Shown: piece after piece, positions 1 through 7,185 of the stretch
Layout of the letters: each line of letters begins with the position of its first letter
Numbering within the stretch: position 1 is the stretch's first letter
DNA from: Natrialbaceae archaeon
GTDB taxonomy: Archaea > Halobacteriota > Halobacteria > Halobacteriales > Natrialbaceae
Length of the DNA: 8,039 nucleotides
Reading direction: 5' to 3'
Assembly (NCBI GenBank): GCA_003552325.1
Contig: PUKM01000087.1
Span: 1 to 8,039 of the forward strand
Made by a program: the position numbers and the translations under genes
The notes under the pieces: model-generated
The model's database searches: none
What the model was told of the DNA's origin: nothing
What the model saw: only the letters and a program-made list of their open reading frames with translations

Positions 1-836
1 ACTTGCTCGAGGGCATCACCGATATCGGCCCCGGCGTCGGCCGCGCGTTCTAAGAGCACGTCGGCCATGAAGTCCTCCGTGCCGACAGCCCCGGCGTACC
101 AGATGCGCTGTCCGTCGACCTCGCCAGGGACGTCCCAGCCGAGGCGGTAGTCCTCGGTGAGGCCCATGTCCTCCGGGATGTCCTCCTGGGTGTGAAAGCC
201 GTCGGCGACGAACAGTGGCACGACGACGATGTCGTCGGCATCCATGTAGTCGGTGACGTCGTCGATCTCGGGCTCTTCGTCCATGTAGAGCGCCATCACC
301 TCGTCGAAGCGATCCATCGCCCGGATGCGTTCGGTGTGGTACTCGATCGCCTTCGCCGAGTTCTCGTTACGTTCGGTACCGTGGCCGACGACGGCGAGGC
401 CAAAGCCCTCGCCGACGTCCGGATCGTCGGTGACGCTCTCGGCCCGCTGGACGATCACGTTCGTCATGGCGTCGTGGGTGCCGACGGGGCCACAGTAGTG
501 GATCACTTTGTCGGCATCACCCACCTCGAGCGTCGCCTGTGTGGCACTCGTCCCGTCTGAATCCCACCTGTCCGGGCTCCAGTCCTCGAGCCTGAGTTCG
601 CGGGGGATGACTTCTTCCGTGAAGTAGCCTTCACTGATGAACAGCGGGACGACGAAGACCTCGTCGGCCTCGACGGTTCGGATGACCTCACGGAAGTGGG
701 GTTCTTCTTTCCAGAAGCCTTCGCGCACTTCGTCGAACGCTCCGGTATCGCGGATGGTGTCCGCATGATTGTACGTCGGCTGTGCAGAACCTGGGTTGAG
801 GTGTGAGCCGTGTGCGACGATAACCAACGCTTGCAT
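1..836 (-). CDS. CbiX/SirB-type chelatase-like protein, tandem domains (C-terminus beyond window)
   Basis: This gene starts at ATG 836 and runs off the left edge, leaving 278 residues visible. Two CbiX/CbiK-fold halves are seen. Half 1 (about residues 1-130) opens with VIVAHGSHLNPGSA (His9). Half 2 (about 145-262) opens with VVGHGTERNENSA (His152) and carries GFHTQEDIP (His215), the second metal-binding histidine of the family. In half 1 the matching stretch is GYFTEEVIP, so that histidine is Phe72. Family members insert Co2+ or Fe2+ into sirohydrochlorin in the cytoplasm for cobalamin or siroheme. Some longer archaeal and Deinococcus relatives (DR2241-like) add an iron-sulfur domain after the tandem CbiX part, and the missing C-terminus could hold one; that is inference. 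The start is supported by a TATA-like patch 27-28 bases upstream, fitting a leaderless mRNA. The gene diverges from the oxidoreductase at 983. The superfamily call is firm; the substrate is not. Confidence 0.88.
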   Translation of the reverse strand, partial: MQALVIVAHGSHLNPGSAQPTYNHADTIRDTGAFDEVREGFWKEEPHFREVIRTVEADEVFVVPLFISEGYFTEEVIPRELRLEDWSPDRWDSDGTSATQATLEVGDADKVIHYCGPVGTHDAMTNVIVQRAESVTDDPDVGEGFGLAVVGHGTERNENSAKAIEYHTERIRAMDRFDEVMALYMDEEPEIDDVTDYMDADDIVVVPLFVADGFHTQEDIPEDMGLTEDYRLGWDVPGEVDGQRIWYAGAVGTEDFMADVLLERAADAGADIGDALEQ

Positions 837-860
837 AGCAGGCGCTTAGGAGGGAGATGG

Positions 861-866
861 TTTATC
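861..866 (-). promoter_or_regulatory. TATA-like box for the CbiX-type gene
   Basis: The minus strand reads GATAAA here, centred 27-28 bases before the ATG at 836. This is the expected place for an archaeal TATA box on a leaderless transcript. It is the most A-T-rich patch in this otherwise GC-rich intergenic region (837-982). Confidence 0.5.
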
Positions 867-952
867 GACTTCGCTGTCGGGTGGTGTCTCCGGGAGGTGA
901 CAGTAGCTGCACACGAGCCCACCCACTGTCCGCGCGTTTCCGCGAGGGAGAG

Positions 953-959
953 CTTCTTT
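953..959 (+). promoter_or_regulatory. Weak TATA-like patch for the FAD oxidoreductase gene
   Basis: CTTCTTT is centred 27 bases before the ATG at 983, the same spacing as for the other genes in the window. It is a poor TATA match, so the call rests mainly on position. Confidence 0.3.
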
Positions 960-982
960 GCTGTCGGCTCTAAGCATCGATC

Positions 983-2026
983 ATGCATCGAATCGGTATC
1001 GTCGGCGCTGGAGCCGCCGCCGCCGCGGCGAGTTACGAACTCAGTGGACGGACGGACTGCTCGATAACCGTCCTCGAGAAATCGGGCGGCGTCTGTGGTC
1101 GCGCCGCGACGCGCCGCCGGGACGGGTGTCGGTACGATTACGGCGCGAATTACCTCAAGTCGAACGACGACCGAGTGACGGAACTCGTCACGGAAACCCT
1201 CGAGAGCGATGGCCTGTTCGACATCACCGAACCGGTCTGGACGTTCGACGAGTACGGAGCCGTCGAGCCCGGACGTGACGGAGACGAGCACAAATGGGGG
1301 TACGAACGAGGGCTCACACAGCTCGCGAAACGGCTCTTTGGTGAGACTGACGCGACGGTCCACCGGCGAACCCGCGTGGAAACAATCGTCCGCAACGAGG
1401 ACGACGCGACCTGGCTCCTCACCGATACCGACGGGGGGCAGTGGGGGCCGTTCGACACGCTCCTGCTCAACCCGCCGGCCCCACAGACCGCCGCGTTACT
1501 GGCCGACGCCCAGTGGGACTCACCACGCCGTCGTGAGCTCGAGGCGGCCGTCGCCGAGGTGCCGTACCGAACCATCTGGACGGCCGTCTGTCACTACCCG
1601 TTCCGTCTCGAGCGACCCTACTACGCGCTCGTCAACACGGATAAGGCCCACGACGTTGGCTGGGTCGCCCGCGAGGAGTGCAAGCCAGGACACGTCCCCG
1701 ACGACGAATCACTACTCGTCATCCAGGCGAACCACGAGTGGTCCGTCGACCACTACGACGACCCGCCTGCAGCCAACGTAGCGGAACTCTCGAGACAGGT
1801 CGCGACGTTGCTCGAGGACGAGCGCTTGACTGATCCCGACTGGACCGACCACCAGGGGTGGCGGTACGCCCTCCCCGAAGACGGCCCGGCAACCGACCCG
1901 CTCCGGGCGGCCGAGGCGGATGGGCTCTACTGTCTCGGCGACTGGGTCGCCGGAAACGCGCGGCTCCACGCTGCATTGTGGAACGGGCTCGAGGTCGGGT
2001 CACGGGTCCTCGAGCAGGACCTCTGA
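983..2026 (+). CDS. Renalase-like FAD-dependent oxidoreductase (amine-oxidase fold)
   Basis: A 347-residue cytoplasmic flavoprotein. The N-terminus is a Rossmann dinucleotide-binding motif, RIGIVGAGAAAAAASYEL, with Gly8, Gly10 and an alanine (Ala13) where many have a third glycine. Glu32 at the end of strand 2 would bind the adenosine ribose. Next come GRAATRR (39-45) and DYGANYL (52-58), the GR-x-ATRR and D-x-GA-x-Y pattern of renalase-like proteins (COG3380 type). Further family marks are NPPAPQ (163-168), WVAREECKPG (227-236) and the C-terminal FAD contact GLYCLGDWVAGNARLHAAL (314-332). Length suits the family. Bacterial and archaeal members are mostly uncharacterised; human renalase oxidises abnormal NAD(P)H isomers, so a repair role is possible but unproven. 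There are no membrane segments or signal peptide. It is transcribed alone, diverging from the CbiX-type gene and ending 44 bases from the stop of the convergent rhomboid gene. Fold and FAD binding are confident; substrate is unknown. Confidence 0.87.
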   Translation: MHRIGIVGAGAAAAAASYELSGRTDCSITVLEKSGGVCGRAATRRRDGCRYDYGANYLKSNDDRVTELVTETLESDGLFDITEPVWTFDEYGAVEPGRDGDEHKWGYERGLTQLAKRLFGETDATVHRRTRVETIVRNEDDATWLLTDTDGGQWGPFDTLLLNPPAPQTAALLADAQWDSPRRRELEAAVAEVPYRTIWTAVCHYPFRLERPYYALVNTDKAHDVGWVAREECKPGHVPDDESLLVIQANHEWSVDHYDDPPAANVAELSRQVATLLEDERLTDPDWTDHQGWRYALPEDGPATDPLRAAEADGLYCLGDWVAGNARLHAALWNGLEVGSRVLEQDL

Positions 2027-2070
2027 GGGCCCTGCCGTCGGCGATGGCACACGCCGGTTGTATCCCCGTA

Positions 2071-3933
2071 TCAGTCCCCGCCGAACGTCTCCTCGTCAGC
2101 GATGTGCACGGTGGCGTCTGGGTGTTCGACGACGAGGCTCGCCGCATCGTTTCCTGCTTCGGTCCGGATTTCCAGGTTTGCAACTGTCGTCGACTCGCCG
2201 GCGTCAGGAATCGCCGCCGTTCCGATCTCTTCGCCGTCCTCGAGGACCACGACGTCGAACCCATCAGCCGTCGCCTCGAGCACGAAGCTATACTCACCGA
2301 CCGCCGTGTTGGCCTGACTCGAGTCCGACTGGAACGTTCGATCCGATTCGTCATCGGTGGCTACGTCGACGGCATAGACGGTGTCGTTACCGATGACCTC
2401 CCACCCGGTTCGTTCGACCTCGATCTCTTCGCGCCAGTCGAACGAGCCGACGGGAACGGTCGCGTTCCCATCGAACGCGAGCATCTGTTCCTGGGTGTCG
2501 ACGGTCCACAGTTCGCGGTCGGGGCTGACGACCATCACGCCGCTCTGATTACTCGCGAAGAACTCGTCGTCGCCCAGGTCGATACCCGGGGACTGACCAG
2601 TCGCTCGGTCCTCGTCGTAGAGGACGGTGTAGTCACCGGCGGTCACGCCATCCTCGGGGACGGCCTCCTGATCCACGACACCCAGACTCAGCGGGAGGCT
2701 TGGGGCGGCAACGACCAGCGTCAGGACGACGAGCACCACCACGGCCGACTGGCGTGTCGTCATCGGTCCCTCTCCAGTCCACCGGTCAGGCATGACCGCC
2801 GGGAGTGCCGGCACCGCGAGAATAAGCAGTACGACGCCGGTTCCAATCACGACGGCGGCGATCCCCTGGCCTACTGCCACGGCACTTAGCACGCTGAGGC
2901 CGAAGAGGCCAGCGAGGATGGCCAGCCAGCCGCGGGCGATCGTCCGTCTGCTCGGGCCACTGGCGCTCGAGAGCGGACCGGTGAGTGCACGCCTCCCGCC
3001 GGCGACGGCGACCGTCACGACGAGGGCGAGGGCGACGACCAACACGACGCCAGCGCCGCGATAGAGGACGAACACATCGTCGCCGGCTGGCCAGACGAGC
3101 AACCACAGCGATTGGGCCATCCCGACGATGACCGTCGCTCCGAATAGGCGAGCCGCTGGGGGGTGTCGTCCCCGTTTCGACAGTAGGATAATCGCGGCTA
3201 ACACGCCGAGTAAGAACCCGAGTAAGTGGGCCTGAAACCCGATGCTTGCCCAATCCGGTGGCGTCGGTCCGACGATTTCGATCCCCTCGCGCACGACTGG
3301 CTGACTCAGTGCCGTTACCAAGAGACTGAGTGCCGAGGTCGCCACCGTCGCCACGACGGCCGGGATCGGGTACGTGACGAGGGCGAAGCCGACGATTGCG
3401 AACACGGCACCGGAGAAACCGAGTCCTGGGCCGAGTGAGAAGACTGCCGTCACGAACGCCGCCGCCAGAAGGGCTGCCGGAAACACGACGAAGGCGCGGA
3501 CCACTGGCCGGGCGAGCAGGCCGGTGGAAGTCGAGTCACCTTCGGCTCGAGTGTCGTCCCCACTCCGTTGCGGATAGTGGCTCCAGGCGTACTCCGCAAT
3601 TGGCGCAAAGAGCGCCGTCGCCGTCATGTTCGAGAGCAGATGATTGGGTCCGGAGTGGGCGATTCCCGCGGTCGCGAGCCCCGTGGGATAGAAGAACGAC
3701 CAGGTGATGTACGGAAACGTAATCGGGTCGGCCCAGTTTCGGAGGCCGCCCTGGGCAAACAGATAGAACGCCACGACGACCGCGATCGTTACGATGGATC
3801 CCCAGGGGACGCCATAGAGGAGGCGTGACTCGAGGGTCGCCCGCCACTGGCTTCGTCCGTCGAGTCGCCAGGCGAAAGCCCCGGCGACGAGTACGCTCAG
3901 GACGAGCACCACCTGGGTGAACGATATCGGCAT
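2071..3933 (-). CDS. Rhomboid-family intramembrane serine protease with exported C-terminal domain
   Basis: A 620-residue polytopic membrane protein. An extra N-terminal helix (6-22) precedes a six-helix rhomboid core (about 43-252). The core has HSGPNHLLSNM with His98 and Asn102 (H-x3-N, oxyanion site) on its second helix, GFSGAVFA with nucleophile Ser174 on the fourth, and AHLLGFLLG with His236 on the sixth, so the catalytic Ser-His dyad is intact. Five more hydrophobic segments follow (about 263-282, 288-311, 334-354, 357-379, 396-419), then a soluble acidic tail of about 200 residues. With twelve helices and a normal core orientation the tail lies outside the cell. It contains three N-glycosylation sequons (Asn462, Asn490, Asn516), which fits. 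Rhomboids cleave membrane proteins within or near a transmembrane helix; the target here is unknown. ATG 3933 is chosen over an in-frame GTG at 3954 because a TTAA patch lies 27-28 bases upstream of 3933. It lies 117 bases downstream of cofG but has its own promoter-like site. Confidence 0.9.
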   Translation of the reverse strand: MPISFTQVVLVLSVLVAGAFAWRLDGRSQWRATLESRLLYGVPWGSIVTIAVVVAFYLFAQGGLRNWADPITFPYITWSFFYPTGLATAGIAHSGPNHLLSNMTATALFAPIAEYAWSHYPQRSGDDTRAEGDSTSTGLLARPVVRAFVVFPAALLAAAFVTAVFSLGPGLGFSGAVFAIVGFALVTYPIPAVVATVATSALSLLVTALSQPVVREGIEIVGPTPPDWASIGFQAHLLGFLLGVLAAIILLSKRGRHPPAARLFGATVIVGMAQSLWLLVWPAGDDVFVLYRGAGVVLVVALALVVTVAVAGGRRALTGPLSSASGPSRRTIARGWLAILAGLFGLSVLSAVAVGQGIAAVVIGTGVVLLILAVPALPAVMPDRWTGEGPMTTRQSAVVVLVVLTLVVAAPSLPLSLGVVDQEAVPEDGVTAGDYTVLYDEDRATGQSPGIDLGDDEFFASNQSGVMVVSPDRELWTVDTQEQMLAFDGNATVPVGSFDWREEIEVERTGWEVIGNDTVYAVDVATDDESDRTFQSDSSQANTAVGEYSFVLEATADGFDVVVLEDGEEIGTAAIPDAGESTTVANLEIRTEAGNDAASLVVEHPDATVHIADEETFGGD

Positions 3934-3956
3934 ACCGACACGTAACGAGAGCACGT

Positions 3957-3964
3957 GCTTAAGC
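3957..3964 (-). promoter_or_regulatory. TATA-like box for the rhomboid gene
   Basis: The palindrome GCTTAAGC contains TTAA centred 27-28 bases before ATG 3933. This supports a leaderless transcript from 3933. It also argues against the upstream GTG at 3954, which would lie only about 6 bases from the box. Confidence 0.45.
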
Positions 3965-4050
3965 GTTGGAGAAGCGGCGATGGGGTGGTTTGGTGATCGG
4001 CGAGCAGTGGGATCGACCGCAACGAGGGGTAACGAAGCGCTCGGGCAGCC

Positions 4051-5217
4051 CTACGAATCCCGTTGCAGCACCCACTGTGCGGGCGAATCCGCTCTATCTG
4101 CTCGCTCGAGCGACCGTTCGATAGGCGGTGCGATCCAGCCCCGGTTGGCGGCTGGGTCCACATCGTCATCGAGCGGGTGCCGTCGAAACCGTTCGGGCAG
4201 ATAGCGCCCGTACACCGGCAGCCGCTCGCGAAGTGGGACGCCTGCGTCGCTGGCAATCGCTTCGAGTTCGGCCAACCCCGGCCAGGCATATTCGGGATTG
4301 ATGTGGTCGTCAGTAACGGGTGAGACGCCGCCGAGGTCGTCGATACCACAATCGACCAGATCGCCAGCGGATGCGAGGTTCGGGGGAACCTGTACCGACA
4401 CCGATGGTGGCAAGGCGACACGCGCCATCGCTGTCACACGACGGAGGGTCTCGAGCGTGGGTTTTTCGCCGTTCCACCGGTCGTTAGCGACGACTGGGTG
4501 GACGATCACCTCCTGGATGTGGTCGTACTGCTCGTGCAGTGCGGCGATCGCGAGCAGACTCTGTGCACGGTCACGCCACGATTCGCCGATTCCCACGAGG
4601 ATTCCCGTGGTGAACGCGACGTCCAACTCGCCGGCGGTTCGGATCGTTTCTATGCGCTGGGCTGGTTCCTTCCGGCGTGGCCCGGCGTGAGCATCCACGT
4701 CGGCCGTCGTCTCGAGCATGACACCCATGCTGGCGTTCACGTCGGCCACGCGTTCCATCTGCGCCAGCGTCTGATCGCCGGGGTTCGAGTGCGGGAGCAG
4801 CCCTTCCTCGAGAGCGACCGCGCAGGCGGCTCGCAGATAGTCGTGGATCGAGGCGTACCCCCAGGTCTCGAGTTGGTTGTGGATCGCCGTGTAGCGCTCG
4901 TCAGGGTCGTCACCGAAGGTGAACAACGCCTCGGTGCAACCGGCCGCTGCCCCCTGGCGACAGATCTGTCGAACCTCCTCGAGTGAGAGGATGGACGCCT
5001 CACCGGGTGCGTCGAAGTAGGTGCAGTAGGTGCACGTGTATCGACAGGCGGTCGTGAGCGGAACGAATACGTTCCGACAGAACGAGAGCGACGGGGCGGG
5101 GTCGACGACCGCTGGCGTCACCTCGAGGAGCTCCGCAATCCGCTGTTCATCGGCCGCAAGCGTGAGCCCGAACTCCTCGACAGCCGCCTCATCGAGTGCA
5201 CCCACCGTTATCGTCAT
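4051..5217 (-). CDS. cofG: 7,8-didemethyl-8-hydroxy-5-deazariboflavin (F0) synthase subunit CofG
   Basis: A 388-residue radical-SAM enzyme. Together with CofH it forms F0, the deazaflavin chromophore of coenzyme F420, from tyrosine and 5-amino-6-ribitylaminouracil. CofG carries out the second radical step, on the adduct made by CofH. The [4Fe-4S]/SAM motif is C-x3-C-x2-C at Cys58, Cys62 and Cys65 (TACRYTCTYCTYF). Other CofG-typical blocks are FTFGDDPDERY (99-109), PHSNPG (142-147), VNASMGVMLETT (160-171), FTTGILVGIGE (202-212), HIQEVIVHPV (233-242) and DDLGGVSPVTDDHINPEY (293-310). These span a complete TIM barrel of normal length with no break. An in-frame TTG at 5229 would add four residues, but ATG 5217 is better because TAATAG lies 28-29 bases upstream. 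No cofH is adjacent, so the partner must be encoded outside this window. The gene diverges from the PhoU/TrkA-C gene over 105 bases. Confidence 0.95.
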   Translation of the reverse strand: MTITVGALDEAAVEEFGLTLAADEQRIAELLEVTPAVVDPAPSLSFCRNVFVPLTTACRYTCTYCTYFDAPGEASILSLEEVRQICRQGAAAGCTEALFTFGDDPDERYTAIHNQLETWGYASIHDYLRAACAVALEEGLLPHSNPGDQTLAQMERVADVNASMGVMLETTADVDAHAGPRRKEPAQRIETIRTAGELDVAFTTGILVGIGESWRDRAQSLLAIAALHEQYDHIQEVIVHPVVANDRWNGEKPTLETLRRVTAMARVALPPSVSVQVPPNLASAGDLVDCGIDDLGGVSPVTDDHINPEYAWPGLAELEAIASDAGVPLRERLPVYGRYLPERFRRHPLDDDVDPAANRGWIAPPIERSLERADRADSPAQWVLQRDS

Positions 5218-5242
5218 TGGCTCGAGCAAGCGGGCGAAGGGC

Positions 5243-5248
5243 TAATAG
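5243..5248 (-). promoter_or_regulatory. TATA-like box for cofG
   Basis: The minus strand reads CTATTA, centred 28-29 bases before ATG 5217, fitting a leaderless cofG transcript. It lies in the divergent cofG / PhoU-TrkA-C intergenic region. Confidence 0.45.
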
Positions 5249-5292
5249 CGTATCGGCTTCGACATGTTGCGTTCGCTGCGGCTCCGGAAACG

Positions 5293-5299
5293 CTTTTTC
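5293..5299 (+). promoter_or_regulatory. T-rich promoter element for the PhoU/TrkA-C gene
   Basis: CTTTTTC is centred 27 bases before the ATG at 5323, preceded by a purine-rich GGAAACG that could act as a BRE. The two divergent promoter-like patches in this region are about 50 bases apart, close enough for shared control; no clear operator repeat was seen between them. Confidence 0.42.
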
Positions 5300-5322
5300 G
5301 GGTCCGCGGTGAGAGTACTAGT

Positions 5323-6537
5323 ATGGATCCGCCAGGAACGAAGATTCCCTCGACCCCGATATCGTACGAACCGATCAGCGTCAAAGAGCTGCTCGTCGAA
5401 ATGAAAGACACCGCCGAGTTGCTGATCGACCTCGCGTACGCCGCCGTGTTACTCCGGAACGAGGAACTCGCAGCCGAGGTCCTCCGGCTCGAGGCACGCA
5501 TGGACGTTCTCGAGATGCGCGCGCGGATGAGCATCATGATGGCCGCCCGCAACCCGACCGATGCAGAGCGCCTCGCACCGGTGCTCGGCATTCTGACCGC
5601 AACAGACCATATCAGCGATGCGGCGGGTGACATAGCCAGTATCGTTCTCGAGGAGACCGGGCTTCCCGAGGCGATGCGGGCCGCGCTCCCCGAAGCGATC
5701 GACGCACTCGTCCGTGGCGTCGTTGGGGAAGACTCCCCACTCGTCACTCAGACGTTGGAAGAGACCAACCTCGGATCCGCGACCGGTGTCCGTGTTATCG
5801 CGATCAGGCGGGGAGAAGAGTGGATCCTCAACCCCGGACCGGAGAGCCGCCTCGAGGCCGGGGATGTCACCTTTTTGCGTGGCCCTGAGAGTGGCCTCAA
5901 AGAAGCCCATCAGGACATCACGGGTCACCCCTACGATCCAGCGACAGTAGACGAACCTGCTATCTCCGACCTCGGACGGGCGATCCACACGATCCTGGCG
6001 ATGAAAAACCGATCAGAACTCGCCGTCGACCTCGCCTACAGCAGCGTTCTCTTCGATAGCGAAGAGCTCGCCTCAGAGGTCAGCTCACTCGAGCAAGAAA
6101 TCGACGAGCTGGAAGCGACTGTCGAAACCTGGACCCTCCGTGCAGCAGCTGACGTGCCCGACCCAACACGCTTACGCGGGCTGATTCACCTGGCGAGCGC
6201 AACGGAACGCATCGGAGACGCAGCCGTCGATATTAGCGAAGGCGTCCTTCGAGAACTCGACGTTCACCCAGTCGTAGAGTTGGCCGTCGCCGAGAGTGAC
6301 GAGGTCATGATTCGAATCCCGGTCGACGCTGACAGTGAACTGGTCGGCGCAACCGTTGTCGATGGGGTGCTTGAGGCGGAGGCGACGGTTTCGGTACTCG
6401 CGCTCAGGCGGCCGGATGAAGGCTGGTTGCTGATCGGTGATGGACGGGTCGAGGTGCAGCCAGACGACGTCATCATTGCGAAGGGAACACGGACGGCAAG
6501 TGAGGCGTTCGGACCGGCTCCTACCGAACAGCAGTAA
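5323..6537 (+). CDS. PhoU and TrkA-C (RCK_C) tandem-domain protein
   Basis: A soluble 404-residue protein built as two repeats of PhoU-like helices followed by an RCK_C (TrkA-C) domain. PhoU-like parts lie at about 18-115 and 217-312; RCK_C parts at about 124-200 and 314-392. The repeats align by eye: ELLIDLAYAAVLLRNEELAAEV (32-53) matches ELAVDLAYSSVLFDSEELASEV (232-253), shown here only as key residues L-x-DLAY...EELA-EV, and ATDHISDAAGDI (93-104) matches ATERIGDAAVDI (293-304). RCK_C domains bind small ligands and gate K+ channels and cation transporters; PhoU-like helices bind metals or partner proteins. The arrangement resembles COG3273, often encoded near cation permeases, so a role in ion-transport control is the best inference. 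No RCK_N nucleotide-binding domain, membrane helix or transporter gene is present beside it. Its stop is 34 bases from the stop of the convergent Nudix gene. Domain call is confident; function is inferred. Confidence 0.87.
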   Translation: MDPPGTKIPSTPISYEPISVKELLVEMKDTAELLIDLAYAAVLLRNEELAAEVLRLEARMDVLEMRARMSIMMAARNPTDAERLAPVLGILTATDHISDAAGDIASIVLEETGLPEAMRAALPEAIDALVRGVVGEDSPLVTQTLEETNLGSATGVRVIAIRRGEEWILNPGPESRLEAGDVTFLRGPESGLKEAHQDITGHPYDPATVDEPAISDLGRAIHTILAMKNRSELAVDLAYSSVLFDSEELASEVSSLEQEIDELEATVETWTLRAAADVPDPTRLRGLIHLASATERIGDAAVDISEGVLRELDVHPVVELAVAESDEVMIRIPVDADSELVGATVVDGVLEAEATVSVLALRRPDEGWLLIGDGRVEVQPDDVIIAKGTRTASEAFGPAPTEQQ

Positions 6538-6571
6538 TTTAGGCCCTTCTATCCCTATACCTCACCACACA

Positions 6572-7168
6572 TCAGCGGTCACGATGGATTCGAGCCGGAG
6601 GGTCGAAAGGGGTCGTCAACTCGAGTAACTGGACGAGGATACGCCCCGTTGCGCCCCAGACGGTGTAGCCGTCGACGTGGAAATAGTGGACGACGATGTC
6701 GCCGTAGTGGGGATGTGTCCGACGCTCGCACTCGTAATTATTCGGATCCAGAAACCCCGAGAGCGGAAGGACGACGATTTCGGCCACCTCCGATTCGTTC
6801 GGTTCGTACTCCCGATCGGGGATGCGACCAACGAACGGCGTGACTGCGTACTCGGTGACAGTCCGGATATCGTCGAGCTGGCCGACGACCGTCACCGAAT
6901 CGGGATCCAACCCGATCTCCTCGTTTGCCTCACGGAGGGCCGTCTCGAGCATCGAGCCGTCGTACGGTTCGACCCCGCCGCCGGGTAAACTCATCTGTCC
7001 TGGGTGGTCGCCGAGGTGGTCCGCCCGGCGCGTGACGAGGAGGTGGTCTTCGCCGTTTCGTTCGACGATTGGTGCGAGTACGGCCGCATCCTCGGGCTGG
7101 TCGGCAACGACCCGAGGCTCGTAGTCAGCAACCGGCCCGAGGGTGAATCGTCGTGGTGGTGTCGTCAT
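6572..7168 (-). CDS. Nudix hydrolase, CoA-pyrophosphatase (NUDT7/8, NudL) type
   Basis: A 198-residue cytoplasmic hydrolase that should cut a pyrophosphate bond in CoA, its derivatives or a nucleotide-linked compound. The Nudix helix is ALREANEEIGL (77-87), with metal ligands Glu80, Glu83 and Glu84 after Arg79. Upstream is LLVTRRADHLGDHPGQMSLPGG (43-64, key residues LL-x-TR, GQ, PGG), which matches the extra motif of the CoA-pyrophosphatase group, although the usual arginine before H-x-GQ is Gly53. The residue 8 before Arg79 is Gly71 instead of the canonical Nudix glutamate, as also happens in that subfamily. ATG 7168 is chosen over an upstream extension to 7261 because the extension overlaps the preceding gene and lacks conserved features. 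The start follows the stop of the 7186-7686 gene by 17 bases, so the two are probably cotranscribed. Nudix family is certain; CoA as substrate is likely but unproven. Confidence 0.9.
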   Translation of the reverse strand: MTTPPRRFTLGPVADYEPRVVADQPEDAAVLAPIVERNGEDHLLVTRRADHLGDHPGQMSLPGGGVEPYDGSMLETALREANEEIGLDPDSVTVVGQLDDIRTVTEYAVTPFVGRIPDREYEPNESEVAEIVVLPLSGFLDPNNYECERRTHPHYGDIVVHYFHVDGYTVWGATGRILVQLLELTTPFDPPARIHRDR

Positions 7169-7185
7169 AGCGCTGTGAAACGAAA

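Noticed and set aside
503..1363. Minus-strand open frame of 286 codons across the CbiX/oxidoreductase junction
   Set aside because: It crosses the divergent promoter region and runs antisense to the FAD gene and out of frame with the CbiX gene. The product is basic and serine/arginine-rich without motifs.
2027..2070. Possible terminator between the convergent oxidoreductase and rhomboid genes
   Set aside because: A GGGCCC palindrome is present just after the stop, but there is no stable loop or T-run. It does not stand out from the GC-rich background.
2071..2763. Separate gene for the rhomboid C-terminal helix and tail, starting at ATG 2763
   Set aside because: The frame is continuous with the rhomboid and no A-T-rich promoter patch lies before 2763, unlike the other starts in the window.
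1858..2889. Long plus-strand open frame opposite the rhomboid gene
   Set aside because: It overlaps the 3' end of the oxidoreductase and the coding strand of a clear membrane protein. Its translation is arginine-rich and non-haloarchaeal in composition, with no motif. It is a shadow of GC-rich antisense DNA.
6538..6571. Possible terminator between the convergent PhoU/TrkA-C and Nudix genes
   Set aside because: Only TAATTT and a pyrimidine-rich stretch are seen. No inverted repeat accompanies them.
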